Notes: generated by a model from the letters alone, not told the origin. A stretch of DNA of 64,000 bases from Actinomadura rubteroloni (GCF_002911665.1 NZ_MTBP01000005.1:186001-250000); one strand, 5' to 3'; positions 1-61,433 are shown, counted from the stretch's first letter. Numbers and translations are program-made.

Positions 1-212
1 CCGACGACGTCCAGCTCCTGCTCGACCAGCCGCCACAGCTCCTCGGGGGAGCGCACCCCGCCCGGGTAGCGGCAGCTCATCGCGACGATCGCGATCGGCT
101 CGTCCTGCTTGGCCTCCACCTCCTCCAGGCGCTTCCGGGTGCGCTGGAGGTCGGCGGTGACGCGCTTGAGGTAGGCGACGAGCTTGTCTTCGGTGGTCTG
201 CTCAGTGGCCAT
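1..212 (-). CDS. Modular type I PKS, N-terminal fragment (start of module 11)
   Basis: Only the first 70 codons lie in the window; the gene continues past position 1. The ATG at 212-210 follows the stop of the previous PKS gene (218-216) after three bases (TGA CCG ATG), so translation is probably coupled. Residues 1-36 form a coiled-coil N-terminal docking helix (EDKLVAYLKRVTADL, then Arg/Lys-rich heptads). From about residue 38 the ketosynthase begins (DEPIAIVAMSCRYPGG). The docking helix closely resembles those of the genes starting at 10616 and 31106. It therefore belongs to the class expected to bind tails ending in DNELG, such as that of the preceding gene. It presumably receives the chain from module 10. 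Domain content beyond the KS start cannot be seen. Confidence 0.93.
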   Translation of the reverse strand, partial: MATEQTTEDKLVAYLKRVTADLQRTRKRLEEVEAKQDEPIAIVAMSCRYPGGVRSPEELWRLVEQELDVV

Positions 213-215
213 CGG

Positions 216-10616
<10,401 letters not shown>

Positions 10617-10654
10617 GCGGTGCCACCCCTCGTGTCGTGCGTCGTCATGGGTCG

Positions 10655-20791
<10,137 letters not shown>

Positions 20792-20816
20792 TCGAGATCC
20801 CCTCGCTCGTCTTCGG

Positions 20817-31106
<10,290 letters not shown>

Positions 31107-31122
31107 CTGCCTCGCCCCGTCC

Positions 31123-54099
<22,977 letters not shown>

Positions 54100-54205
54100 C
54101 TGTTGGACTGCCCCTCGTGGTGAACACCCTGTGGGAAAACACGGGCTTGCATCCCTGCCCGGTATTCAGTGTGTCGGGGCGGTCTAACAACGAACTATGA
54201 ATGAC
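54100..54205. other. Short gap between hydrolase and loading-module PKS
   Basis: This 106-base gap lies between two minus-strand genes. It holds the GAGGGG ribosome-binding site of the PKS gene about 12 bases before its ATG. I see no strong hairpin and no convincing promoter, so cotranscription with the hydrolase is likely. It is the longest gap in the operon, and a weak internal promoter cannot be excluded. Confidence 0.5.
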
Positions 54206-55300
54206 CTAAAGCCCGAACCGGCGCCGGGCCTTCTGCGCGGTGAGCGACGCCGTCAGCAGGGCGCGCGGGACCTGCCGTCCGCCCGCCATCTTGAGGATCG
54301 ACAGGATCGTCCACAGGCCGACCTCTCCGGTGTGCGCGGGGGAGCCGTGGACGTCGTCGTAGGCGACCACGCCCAGCGTCCGGACGTGCTCGCGCAGCAG
54401 CCGTACCTCGTCCTGCGGGATGATCTCGTCGCGCAGGCTCGCCGCGTACGCGACGGGGATCGTCAGGTTCTCCAGCGTCTCGGCCGGCAGCGCCCAGTCG
54501 CGGATCTCGTCGTAGACCTGCGACGGCTTGGTCCCGACCAGGTGCGCGAGCGTGTCCGTCGTGATGCGCGGCACCCGCGCCTGCCACGCGGTGTCGGTGA
54601 AGAACGCGCTGATCGGCGCGCACGTCGTGACGACGCCCTTGATCCGCTGGTCCCCGGCGGCGGCCCGCAGCGCGAGATGGCCGCTGAAGCTCATCGCGAG
54701 GGCGTAGGTCGTGCCGACGTCGGCGCGGTCGGCCAGCTCGTCCAGGATCGCCGACAGCAGCGACGACGACCGCGCCGAGTACGGCAGCGTGTTCTCGCCG
54801 ACGCCCGGCAGCTCGATGACGACGCCCGCCAGCCCGAGCCGCGCGCCGCGCGCGAGGACGGCCGCCCACTGCTCCTTCACCGTCACGATCCCGCCGGAGA
54901 CGATGAGCAGCGGCTTGCGGTCCGTCGTGGACAGGCCGCTCGTCCAGCAGCGGACGGTGCCGTCCGGGAGGTCCAGGTCGAGGCGCTCGATGCCCGGGAC
55001 GTCCTTGCGCCACCGGTCGAACACCGCGAGCCCGCGCTCGTGCGCCGCGCGCCGCGCCTCGCCGTTCACGAACGGGAAGCGCGCCATCGCGTAGTGGCGG
55101 GACGCGCCGAGCAGGTCGCCCGCGCCCTCCAGCCGCTCCCCGGCGCGCGTCCACTCGACGGCCCACGAACCCGGCCCGTCGTCGTCGCTGTCGATCCGTC
55201 CGAGGATGGCCCGGTAGTGGTCGGGCGCCATCCGCTGCCCGCGCGCGTGGACCTCGACGTACTGCTTCAGCTCGGCGAGGTCGTTGGTCGTCTCGGTCAC
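54206..55300 (-). CDS. FrsA/Ayg1-like alpha/beta hydrolase
   Basis: 364 residues from a GTG at 55300 that overlaps the TGA of the ketosynthase III gene (GTGA), so the two are translationally coupled. The first 100 or so residues form a helical cap-type domain (the AGDLLGASRHYAMARFPF stretch). An alpha/beta hydrolase core follows, with nucleophile Ser204 in AMSFSG (a variant of GxSxG), probable acid Asp291 in SLRDEIIP and His318 or His323 near the C-terminus. Length and layout fit the DUF1100 group containing FrsA, 2,6-dihydropseudooxynicotine hydrolase and the fungal polyketide-shortening hydrolase Ayg1. Some members of that group cleave C-C bonds. Inference: it acts on the polyketide or on an acyl thioester made with its coupled partner, by hydrolysis, release or chain trimming. 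A simple esterase or editing thioesterase is also possible. It lies 106 bases upstream of the loading-module gene, in the same direction. Confidence 0.8.
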   Translation of the reverse strand: MTETTNDLAELKQYVEVHARGQRMAPDHYRAILGRIDSDDDGPGSWAVEWTRAGERLEGAGDLLGASRHYAMARFPFVNGEARRAAHERGLAVFDRWRKDVPGIERLDLDLPDGTVRCWTSGLSTTDRKPLLIVSGGIVTVKEQWAAVLARGARLGLAGVVIELPGVGENTLPYSARSSSLLSAILDELADRADVGTTYALAMSFSGHLALRAAAGDQRIKGVVTTCAPISAFFTDTAWQARVPRITTDTLAHLVGTKPSQVYDEIRDWALPAETLENLTIPVAYAASLRDEIIPQDEVRLLREHVRTLGVVAYDDVHGSPAHTGEVGLWTILSILKMAGGRQVPRALLTASLTAQKARRRFGL

Positions 55301-56325
55301 GACACCTTCTCCAAGGCCAGTCCACCCTTGATCCACTTGCTCGACTCGACCGCGATGGCGACGGCCCGGTCCTGGTCCGTCAGCCGGGGCAGGAGCCGTT
55401 CGAGCTGGAAGAACGGCAGCGCGTTCCCCGTGTTGGCCGTCTCGGCGACGACGCTGACCTCCTGCGCGTCCGGCAGCGCGAGCCGCTTGACGATGAGGTC
55501 GGTCATCTTGCCCGAGAGCTGCGGCGGGAGGAGGTAGTCGACGTCCTTCCAGTCCAGGTCGTCGAGCATCTCCTCCAGGATCTCCACCGCCATGGTCGGC
55601 ACGGACTCCTCGATGGCCTTGTAGTCCTCGCCCACCGACGGCGGCGGGTCCGCGAGGTCGGCGGGGCCGTACCACTCCACGACGTGGCCGGGCTTGCGGC
55701 CGAGGCCCGTCAGGCGGACGAGCACCTTGCGCAGGACCGCCGAGCCGTCCGTCGGCGTCGTGCTCAGCACCGCCGCGCCCGCGCCGTCGCCGAACATCAG
55801 GCCGGGCACCAGCTCCGACGGCGACAGCTTCGCCGGGTCCAGGTTCAGGTCGAGGTGCTTGGTGCAGGTGTCGCCGCCGATGACGAGCGCGGTGCGGTGC
55901 CGTCCGGTCTGGAGCGCCTGCTGCGCGACGTCCAGCGCCTGGACGGCCCCGGTGCAGCCCGACTGGAGCTGGTACGTCGGGACATTGTTGATGCCGAGCT
56001 GGTCGGCGATGACGTTCACCGTCGCCGGCATGAGCTGGTCCGGGCTGGACGTGCCCATGACGATGACGTCCACGTCGGCTGTGGTGAGCCCGGCGGCGTC
56101 CAGCGCCTTCTCGGCCGCGATCCGGCCGAGGTCGGCCAGCCGGAACCGCACCTCCGCCGTCGCGAGGTCCACCGAGAAGTGGCGGTTGCGGGTGCCGACG
56201 AACGTGTCGGCCCACTCGGCGAACAGCGCGTCGCCGCCGAACCGCTCGGCCAGTTCGGCGTTCGAGATCGGGGCGCCGGGCAGCGCCGTCCCCGAGGAGA
56301 GTAGGTGTACGTCCGGCAGGTCCAC
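55297..56325 (-). CDS. Ketosynthase III (FabH-like) lacking the catalytic His
   Basis: 342 residues from the GTG at 56325, chosen because GAGGA lies about seven bases upstream and the fold starts at once (VHLLSSGTALPG). In-frame starts at 56370 and 56364 would add an unstructured leader and lack a ribosome-binding site. Thiolase fold: nucleophile Cys124 in LQSGCTGAV, GDGAGA near the middle, and Asn298 in ETANTGNAL. The FabH motif PHQAN reads PPQLS, so the catalytic His is Pro268. Family knowledge: KASIII homologues in secondary metabolism may condense acyl-CoA with an ACP-bound extender or act as acyltransferases on O or N acceptors. Without the His, decarboxylative condensation is doubtful; acyl transfer or a specialised role seems more likely. 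It overlaps the hydrolase gene by four bases and heads the transcript leading into the PKS. Confidence 0.82.
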   Translation of the reverse strand: MDLPDVHLLSSGTALPGAPISNAELAERFGGDALFAEWADTFVGTRNRHFSVDLATAEVRFRLADLGRIAAEKALDAAGLTTADVDVIVMGTSSPDQLMPATVNVIADQLGINNVPTYQLQSGCTGAVQALDVAQQALQTGRHRTALVIGGDTCTKHLDLNLDPAKLSPSELVPGLMFGDGAGAAVLSTTPTDGSAVLRKVLVRLTGLGRKPGHVVEWYGPADLADPPPSVGEDYKAIEESVPTMAVEILEEMLDDLDWKDVDYLLPPQLSGKMTDLIVKRLALPDAQEVSVVAETANTGNALPFFQLERLLPRLTDQDRAVAIAVESSKWIKGGLALEKVS

Positions 56326-56406
56326 GGCGTGTCCTCGCTTCCGGTGATGATCGCCCGGCTCCATGCTCACGGCCGTGGTTAAAGCCGATCTAGGGTCATC
56401 TGAAAC
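56326..56406 (-). promoter_or_regulatory. Leader and probable promoter of the KASIII-hydrolase-PKS operon
   Basis: This segment lies between a strong terminator and the ketosynthase III start. Read on the minus strand, it offers a weak -35-like TTTCAG and a -10-like TTTAAC about 16 bases apart, and ends in the GAGGA ribosome-binding site. The terminator immediately upstream is the best argument for a promoter here; the hexamers themselves are weak. If correct, it would drive more than 55 kb of transcript. Confidence 0.4.
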
Positions 56407-56458
56407 CGTTCGTCCGCGCGGCCCGCGCCATAATCGGCGCGGGCCGCGCGGACGAACG
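56407..56458 (-). terminator. Perfect 23-bp-stem terminator after the carboxylase genes
   Basis: The arms 56407-56429 and 56436-56458 are exact reverse complements (23 bp) around the six-base loop ATAATC. The stem is almost pure G/C and is followed on the minus strand by only a short T run (GGTTTCA). It sits 24 bases beyond the epsilon-subunit stop. It separates the carboxylase operon from the PKS operon on the same strand. Confidence 0.88.
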
Positions 56459-56482
56459 CGTGCCGTGTGCGGCGCGCGAGGA

Positions 56483-56671
56483 TCAGGGAGCGGCCCAGGC
56501 GGTGGGGGAGACGTAGCCGGGGTCGCCGTGGCGCCAGACGGCGCGCGGGGCCCGGCGCGGCGGCTCGGCGCCGGTCGCGGCGCGGCGGCGCAGGGCGAGC
56601 AGGACGACGGTGAGCGCGGCGAGGTCGTCGGCGTCGGCCGCGCCGCGCACCACGCGGATCTCCGGCGTCAC
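56483..56671 (-). CDS. Acyl-CoA carboxylase epsilon subunit
   Basis: 62 residues from a GTG at 56671 overlapping the TGA of the beta-subunit gene (GTGA). It begins PEIRVVRGAADADDLAALTVVLLA, the short amphipathic segment typical of actinobacterial AccE/PccE proteins. An Arg/Pro-rich middle and a C-terminus with a conserved Trp-rich, Pro-containing tail (AVWRHG, SPTAW) follow. Epsilon subunits bind and activate the beta subunit of short-chain acyl-CoA carboxylases. The tight coupling to a beta-subunit gene supports the assignment despite the small size. It ends just before a strong terminator. Confidence 0.85.
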   Translation of the reverse strand: MTPEIRVVRGAADADDLAALTVVLLALRRRAATGAEPPRRAPRAVWRHGDPGYVSPTAWAAP

Positions 56672-58290
56672 TGCGGCTGGTTCCCGTGCTTGCGCGCGGG
56701 CAGCGGACGGTGCTTGGCCCGCAGCATCGCCAGCGCGCTCGCCAGCGCGGACCGCGTCTCGGCCGGGTCGATGACGTCGTCCACGAGCCCGCGCTCGGCC
56801 GCGTAGTACGGGTGCATCAGCTCGGTCTTGTACTCCGCGATGCGCATCTGCCGGACGGCCTCGGGATCGGCGGCGGCCGTGATCTCCCGCCGGAAGATCA
56901 CGTTCGCGGCGCCCTCGGCGCCCATCACCGCGATCTCGTTCGTCGGCCACGCCAGTGACAGGTCCGCGCCGATGGACCGGGAGTCCATGACGATGTACGC
57001 CCCGCCGTAGGCCTTGCGCAGGATCACCTGGACGCGCGGGACGGTCGCGTTGCAGTACGCGTACAGCAGTTTCGCGCCGTGCCGGATGATCCCGTTGTGC
57101 TCCTGGTCCACGCCCGGCAGGAAGCCCGGGACGTCCACGAGCGTCACCAGCGGGATGTTGAACGCGTCGCAGAACTGGACGAACCGGGCCGCCTTCTCCG
57201 ACGCGGGAATGTCCAGCACCCCGGCCAGGTGCAGGGGCTGGTTCGCGACGACGCCCGTCAGGTGCCCGTCGATCCGCACCAGAGCGCACACCACGTTCGG
57301 CGCCCACAGCGGGTGGACCTCGAAGAACTCGCCGTTGTCCACGATCTCGGCGATGACCGCGCGCATGTCGTAGGCGCGGCTGGACTCGACCGGGACGAGG
57401 TCAAGGAGCCGTTCGGTGCGCCGGTCCGCCGGGTCGGCGGGGACCGCGTCGGCGGGCGGCGCCTCCCGGTTGTTGGACGGCAGCAGCGACAGCAGGTACC
57501 GGACGTCGGCGAGGCAGGACTCCTCGTCGTCGTAGGCGAACGTCGCGACGCCCGAGGACGTCGCGTGGACGTCCGCGCCGCCGAGCCCGTCATGGCTGAT
57601 GACCTCGCCGGTGACGGCCTGCACGACGTCCGGGCCGGTGATGAACATCTGCGAGATGTCGCGGACCATGAACACGAAGTCGGTCAGCGCGGGCGAGTAC
57701 GCCGCGCCGCCCGCGCACGGGCCGACCATCACGCTGATCTGCGGGATCACGCCCGAGGCCCGGACGTTGCGCTGGAAGATGCCGCCGTACCCGGCGAGGG
57801 CGGTGACGCCCTCCTGGATCCGCGCGCCCGCGCCGTCGCACAGCCCGACGATCGGCGCGCCCGCCGCCTCGGCCATGTCCTGCACCTTGTGGATCTTGGT
57901 GGCGTGGGCCTCGCCGAGGGCGCCGCCGAAGATCCGGAAGTCGTGGGCGTAGGCGAAGACCGTCCGGCCGTTGACCAGGCCCCAGCCGGTCACGACGCCG
58001 TCGGTGTGGGGCCGCTTGGTCTCCAGCCCGAACCCGGTCGCGCGGTGCCGCCGCAGCGCCTCGATCTCGTGGAACGTGCCCGGATCGAACAGCAGCTCGA
58101 CGCGCTCGCGCGCGGTCAGCTTGCCCTTGTCGCGCTGGATCTGCGTGGCCTTGGCGTTCGGCCCGGCCGCGACCCGCTCGCGCAGGAGGGTCAGCTCGGC
58201 CACCCGGCTGCGCATCGGCGGGGGACCCTGGCCTGCGGTGGCGGTCGGATCGGGAGGGAGCTGCAGCTCCTGCTCGCCGGCGATGCTCAT
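56668..58290 (-). CDS. Acyl-CoA carboxylase carboxyltransferase (beta) subunit
   Basis: 540 residues from an ATG at 58290 with GGAGGG about ten bases upstream. It contains the two crotonase-like halves of the biotin-dependent carboxyltransferase, with the oxyanion-hole regions DGAGARIQEGV and PGFLPGVDQEH-NG-II. It transfers carboxyl from biotin to acetyl-, propionyl- or longer acyl-CoA, giving malonyl- or methylmalonyl-CoA. In Streptomyces coelicolor the residue after GGAY (Asp422 in PccB, Ile420 in AccB) sets substrate range. Here it is Ile433 (GGAYIVM), so I predict an AccB-like broad range including acetyl- and propionyl-CoA. That would supply both extender units used by the adjacent PKS. 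The biotinylated alpha subunit is not in the window. It is separated from the upstream gene by that gene's terminator. Confidence 0.95.
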   Translation of the reverse strand: MSIAGEQELQLPPDPTATAGQGPPPMRSRVAELTLLRERVAAGPNAKATQIQRDKGKLTARERVELLFDPGTFHEIEALRRHRATGFGLETKRPHTDGVVTGWGLVNGRTVFAYAHDFRIFGGALGEAHATKIHKVQDMAEAAGAPIVGLCDGAGARIQEGVTALAGYGGIFQRNVRASGVIPQISVMVGPCAGGAAYSPALTDFVFMVRDISQMFITGPDVVQAVTGEVISHDGLGGADVHATSSGVATFAYDDEESCLADVRYLLSLLPSNNREAPPADAVPADPADRRTERLLDLVPVESSRAYDMRAVIAEIVDNGEFFEVHPLWAPNVVCALVRIDGHLTGVVANQPLHLAGVLDIPASEKAARFVQFCDAFNIPLVTLVDVPGFLPGVDQEHNGIIRHGAKLLYAYCNATVPRVQVILRKAYGGAYIVMDSRSIGADLSLAWPTNEIAVMGAEGAANVIFRREITAAADPEAVRQMRIAEYKTELMHPYYAAERGLVDDVIDPAETRSALASALAMLRAKHRPLPARKHGNQPQ

Positions 58291-58365
58291 CCTGACCCTC
58301 CGGGGAGTTCCGAGGTTGTGCTGCCTCTGCCCGAGTATCTCTGGATCTCCTTAAGCGCGCCTAGA
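58291..58365 (-). promoter_or_regulatory. Leader and likely promoter region of the carboxylase operon
   Basis: 75 bases between the terpene cyclase-P450 terminator and the carboxylase start. It holds the true ribosome-binding site (GGAGGG) next to the ATG. It also holds a second Shine-Dalgarno-like string, CTTAAGGAG, near 58345-58353 with no start codon after it. No convincing sigma-70 hexamers are visible; a promoter is inferred from position only. Confidence 0.35.
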
Positions 58366-58411
58366 TTCCGTGGGCCGGGCCGTCCGCAGTTGGACGGCCC
58401 GGCCCACGGAA
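58366..58411 (-). terminator. Perfect 20-bp-stem terminator after the terpene cyclase-P450 gene
   Basis: The arms 58366-58385 and 58392-58411 are exact reverse complements around the loop GCAGTT. The stem begins two bases after the stop codon of the fusion gene (58416-58414). Its design is the same as that of the terminator at 56407-56458: a long perfect stem, a six-base loop and no real T run. Confidence 0.88.
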
Positions 58412-58413
58412 GA

Positions 58414-60582
58414 TCAGCGCGCCGCGACGAGCAGCTCGTCGGGCGCCCGCGTCAGCAGGCCCGTCTCGACCGGCGCGAACCCGTCGGCCCAGCGCAGGTC
58501 CGGCAGGCGTTCCAGCAGGACGGTCACCGCGATCTCGGCCTCCATCCGCGCGAGCTGCGCGCCGAGGCAGAAGTGGCGGCCCGCGCCGAACGCCAGATGC
58601 GTGGACGCGCCGGTGAACTCCCGTTCCACCGCCGCGCTCCGGCGCGGGTCGAACCGGTCCGGGTCCTCGAACCGGCGCGGGTCGCGGTTGGCCGACCCCA
58701 CCAGGCACGCCACCGTCGCCCCGTCGGGGACGCGCCCGCACGGCAGGTCGACCGGCCCGTCCGCCTGCCGCAGCACCACGTGGACGGGCGGGTTGCGGCG
58801 CAGCGACTCCGCCCACACCGCGCCCGCCAGCCCCGGATCGGCACGTAGTTCGGCGAGGACGTGCGGCGCTTGGAGCAGGTTCGCCAGCAGCGACGCCAGC
58901 GCCCGGTCCGTCGTCTCGCCGCCCGCGCCGAGCAGCGCGCCGCAGAATCCCTTGACCATCGAGTCGGGCAGCAGTTCGCCGTCCACGCGGACGGTGCAGA
59001 GCACCGACAGCAGGTCGTCGGCGGGCCGTGCGCGCCGCTCGGCGACGTGCGGCTCCAGGTAGGCGTACAGCTCGTCGCGGGAGGTCAGGCCGCGCGCGAG
59101 CGTCGCCGGGTCCTGCCGGTAGTTGCCGAGGTAGGAGAACCCGGCGCGGTACCAGTCCTGGAACAGCGGCGCGTCCTCGGCGGGCAGGCCGAGCGCCCGC
59201 ACGACGACGTCGATCGGGAGCCGCCGGGTGAAAGCCTCGACCAGGTCGGCGTCGTCCCCGTCGGCGATCCGCGCCGCGACGTCGCCGGCGAGCCGCTCCG
59301 CCGTCGCGCGCACCGACGCCGCGAGCCGGTCCAGCGCCCGCCCCCGGAACGCCGGGGTCAGGAACGCGCGGTGCGCCGCGTGCTCGCGTCCCTCCATCTG
59401 CAGGACGGTCGGGCCGAACATGGGCGCGAGCTGCCAGGCGTAGTTGCGCGGGGTGAGGCGCGGCTCGGTCAGCGCGGCCCGGACGTCGGCGTGCCGGCTG
59501 ACCAGCCACGCGTCCAGCGGCTCGTCGCGGACGAGGGGGAAGTCGTCGCGCAGCCGCTCGTACAGCGCGTACGGGTCGGTCTCGAACGACGGCCAGAGCA
59601 GGCTCGGCGGCGACTGGCGCGTGTCGACCCGCTCGGCGGCCTGCCAGTGGTAGCGCGGGACGGACCGGTGCCAGTCCAGCGAGGCGGCGAGCACGTCCGC
59701 GAGCCGTCCGGCGTAGGCGGGGTCGGCGGCCCGGCGCGCCGAGCGGAACTCCCCGGCCCGCTCGACGATCATCCGGTGGGCCGCGTCGACCGCGTCCTGC
59801 CAGGACCCGCCGCGCTCGTCGCGCAGCAGGCAGACGAGGTTCGCCGGCTCGCCGAACGCGAGGTCCTTCTCCAGCGAGTAGACGTCGTTGGTCCAGGCCA
59901 GGACGTCGGCGGCGCTCGCGCGCAGGACGGCGGGCCGCTCGCGCGCCGACAGGACGCGTCCGTCGGCGGCCTCCATGAGGTCGAAGAACAGGTCCGCGCC
60001 GAACAGGTCGCGCCGGGCCGCGACATAGCCGCGCACCTCCATCGGCTTGCCCGCCGTGCGGCGCTCCACCTGGTCGCACTGCGCCCACAGGTGGCGGGCC
60101 AGGTGCTCGCCGAACCGGTGCCGCCAGGCCGCGTCGGCGAGCGCGGCGGTGCGCGGCCACAGGTCGCCGGCGAGGTCGGCGAGCATGGGCTCGTCGTCGT
60201 GGGCGCGGTGCGCCGGGTCGGGGACGCCCCGGACGATCGCGAGCGCGGACTCGGTGAACGCGGCGAGCATCCCGTCCTGCGCCCAGGGGCCGTCGTCGAT
60301 GCGGTCGTCCAGCAGCAGCACCCACAGGAACCAGTCGAGGACGACGCGGGCGCGGCCGGGTTCGGCGGCGCCGGTGAGCGCCACCCCGAGGTCGAGGTTG
60401 CGGCCCGTCATCAGGCGTTGGTGGCCGCGCGGGCCGAGGACTCCCCGGCGCAGCGCCCGGTCGCACGTCTCGGCGCGCAGCCGGTCGCCGTCGGGGCGGG
60501 GCGCGGGCGGGGGGAAGGGCAGGGTCAGGTCCGGAAGCCGGAATTCGGCTCGGATTCCGGACGTCGGGGCGCTCTCGGTCAC
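58414..60582 (-). CDS. Terpene cyclase-cytochrome P450 fusion protein
   Basis: 722 residues from the GTG at 60582 (GGGA lies about ten bases upstream). A GTG at 60597 would add five residues and has no ribosome-binding site. Residues 1 to about 325 are a class I terpene cyclase of the bacterial sesquiterpene/2-methylisoborneol type. The Asp-rich motif is DDRIDD (92-97), the NSE triad is NDVYSLEKD (232-240) and the Arg-Tyr pair is at 310-311. After a linker of only about 15 residues comes a complete bacterial P450. It has I-helix GAGGETTD, ExxR in ESLRRNP and the haem loop FGAGRHFCLG with Cys672. I see no signal peptide or membrane anchor, so it should be a soluble enzyme needing external ferredoxin. 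Likely role: cyclise a prenyl diphosphate and oxidise the resulting terpene on one polypeptide. Prenyl diphosphate size and product are unknown. It is a monocistronic unit with its own terminator, so its link to the polyketide is uncertain. Confidence 0.93.
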   Translation of the reverse strand: MTESAPTSGIRAEFRLPDLTLPFPPPAPRPDGDRLRAETCDRALRRGVLGPRGHQRLMTGRNLDLGVALTGAAEPGRARVVLDWFLWVLLLDDRIDDGPWAQDGMLAAFTESALAIVRGVPDPAHRAHDDEPMLADLAGDLWPRTAALADAAWRHRFGEHLARHLWAQCDQVERRTAGKPMEVRGYVAARRDLFGADLFFDLMEAADGRVLSARERPAVLRASAADVLAWTNDVYSLEKDLAFGEPANLVCLLRDERGGSWQDAVDAAHRMIVERAGEFRSARRAADPAYAGRLADVLAASLDWHRSVPRYHWQAAERVDTRQSPPSLLWPSFETDPYALYERLRDDFPLVRDEPLDAWLVSRHADVRAALTEPRLTPRNYAWQLAPMFGPTVLQMEGREHAAHRAFLTPAFRGRALDRLAASVRATAERLAGDVAARIADGDDADLVEAFTRRLPIDVVVRALGLPAEDAPLFQDWYRAGFSYLGNYRQDPATLARGLTSRDELYAYLEPHVAERRARPADDLLSVLCTVRVDGELLPDSMVKGFCGALLGAGGETTDRALASLLANLLQAPHVLAELRADPGLAGAVWAESLRRNPPVHVVLRQADGPVDLPCGRVPDGATVACLVGSANRDPRRFEDPDRFDPRRSAAVEREFTGASTHLAFGAGRHFCLGAQLARMEAEIAVTVLLERLPDLRWADGFAPVETGLLTRAPDELLVAAR

Positions 60583-60830
60583 GGGACGTCGTCCCACGTG
60601 ACCGGGTCGTTCCCGGTCGTTTCGGTCGTGTCGGTCGGCACCGCCACCTCCAGGGATCGAAAAGCCGTTCGTGCCTCGAATCTCCGGGAAGGACGCAGGT
60701 AACGCCGCACCGCCGCGCCATGCTTGACCAGCGCTTTACCAACCGCCGCGCCCCGGGCAGGGCACGGTCGAGCGAGTTTCGGACGTCCCTTAAGGACCGC
60801 TTCCGAATTGCCCCGATACCGGGTTACGGA
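60583..60830. promoter_or_regulatory. Intergenic region upstream of the terpene cyclase-P450 gene, with short direct repeats
   Basis: No gene is visible. At 60603-60638 a GGTCGT-type unit recurs four times at 9-10-base spacing, about 20 bases before the GTG start of the fusion gene. It could be a regulator site or a chance G/C repeat. Around 60776-60808 there is an imperfect inverted repeat centred on CTTAAG. It may act as terminator for the tetR gene, which ends at 60831. No clear -10/-35 pair was identified. Confidence 0.4.
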
Positions 60831-61409
60831 TCATCCGGTCACGGGTCGCGGAGAGGAAAGAATCGCCTCCGCGAGGGAGCGCAACGACGTCCGGAACCGT
60901 TCGGTGCCGCCGTCGGCGGTGAGCGGCCCGACGAGGTCGGCGTCGAACAGGCCGAGCAGCGCGTGCGCGCAGAACGCCGCGTCCAGGTCCGGCCGCGCCG
61001 CGCCGATCAGGTCCGTGACGTGGCGGTGCCAGCGCAGGTACGTCGGGTCGGTGAACCGGTCCTGCGCGCAGGCCCGCTCGTTCGCCGCCAGCAGCGCGGT
61101 GTTGCGGGCGGCGAGGTCGGCGAGGGCGTCCAGGAACGCGGTCAGCCGCGCGCCGGGCGGGGCGCCGGGGCCGAGCGGCGGCGGGCCGCCGGCGATGCCC
61201 GCGGCGATGGCGTGCGCGCGTTCCTCCAGCAGCGCCTGGAACAGGCCGGTCCGGCTGCCGAAGCGGCGGAAGACCGTTCCTTTGCCGACGCCCGCCGCCG
61301 CGGCGACCCGGTCGAGCGAGACGTGCTCGCGGCCGTGCTCGGCGAGCAGCGCCTCGGCGGCGCGCAGCACGGCGCGGCGGTTGCGTGCGGCGTCCGCGCG
61401 TTCGGGCAT
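60831..61409 (-). CDS. TetR-family transcriptional regulator
   Basis: 192 residues from an ATG at 61409. The N-terminal 55 residues hold the TetR helix-turn-helix (HVSLDRVAAAAGVGKGTVFRRF). The rest is a helical ligand-binding domain ending in LRSLAEAILSS. It is divergent from the oxidoreductase at 61498. The 88-base gap contains two palindromes of the sequence CGGACCnnnGGTCCG that flank the likely bidirectional promoter. It probably represses both itself and the oxidoreductase and is released by an unknown small, perhaps electrophilic, ligand. There is no evidence that it controls the PKS genes. Confidence 0.92.
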   Translation of the reverse strand: MPERADAARNRRAVLRAAEALLAEHGREHVSLDRVAAAAGVGKGTVFRRFGSRTGLFQALLEERAHAIAAGIAGGPPPLGPGAPPGARLTAFLDALADLAARNTALLAANERACAQDRFTDPTYLRWHRHVTDLIGAARPDLDAAFCAHALLGLFDADLVGPLTADGGTERFRTSLRSLAEAILSSPRPVTG

Positions 61410-61433
61410 CGGCCTGCCTCCCGGTTGCCGAAT

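Noticed and set aside
56326..56370. Upstream GTG/ATG starts of the ketosynthase III
   Set aside because: They have no ribosome-binding site and a charged, unstructured leader. The GTG at 56325 has GAGGA at the right distance.
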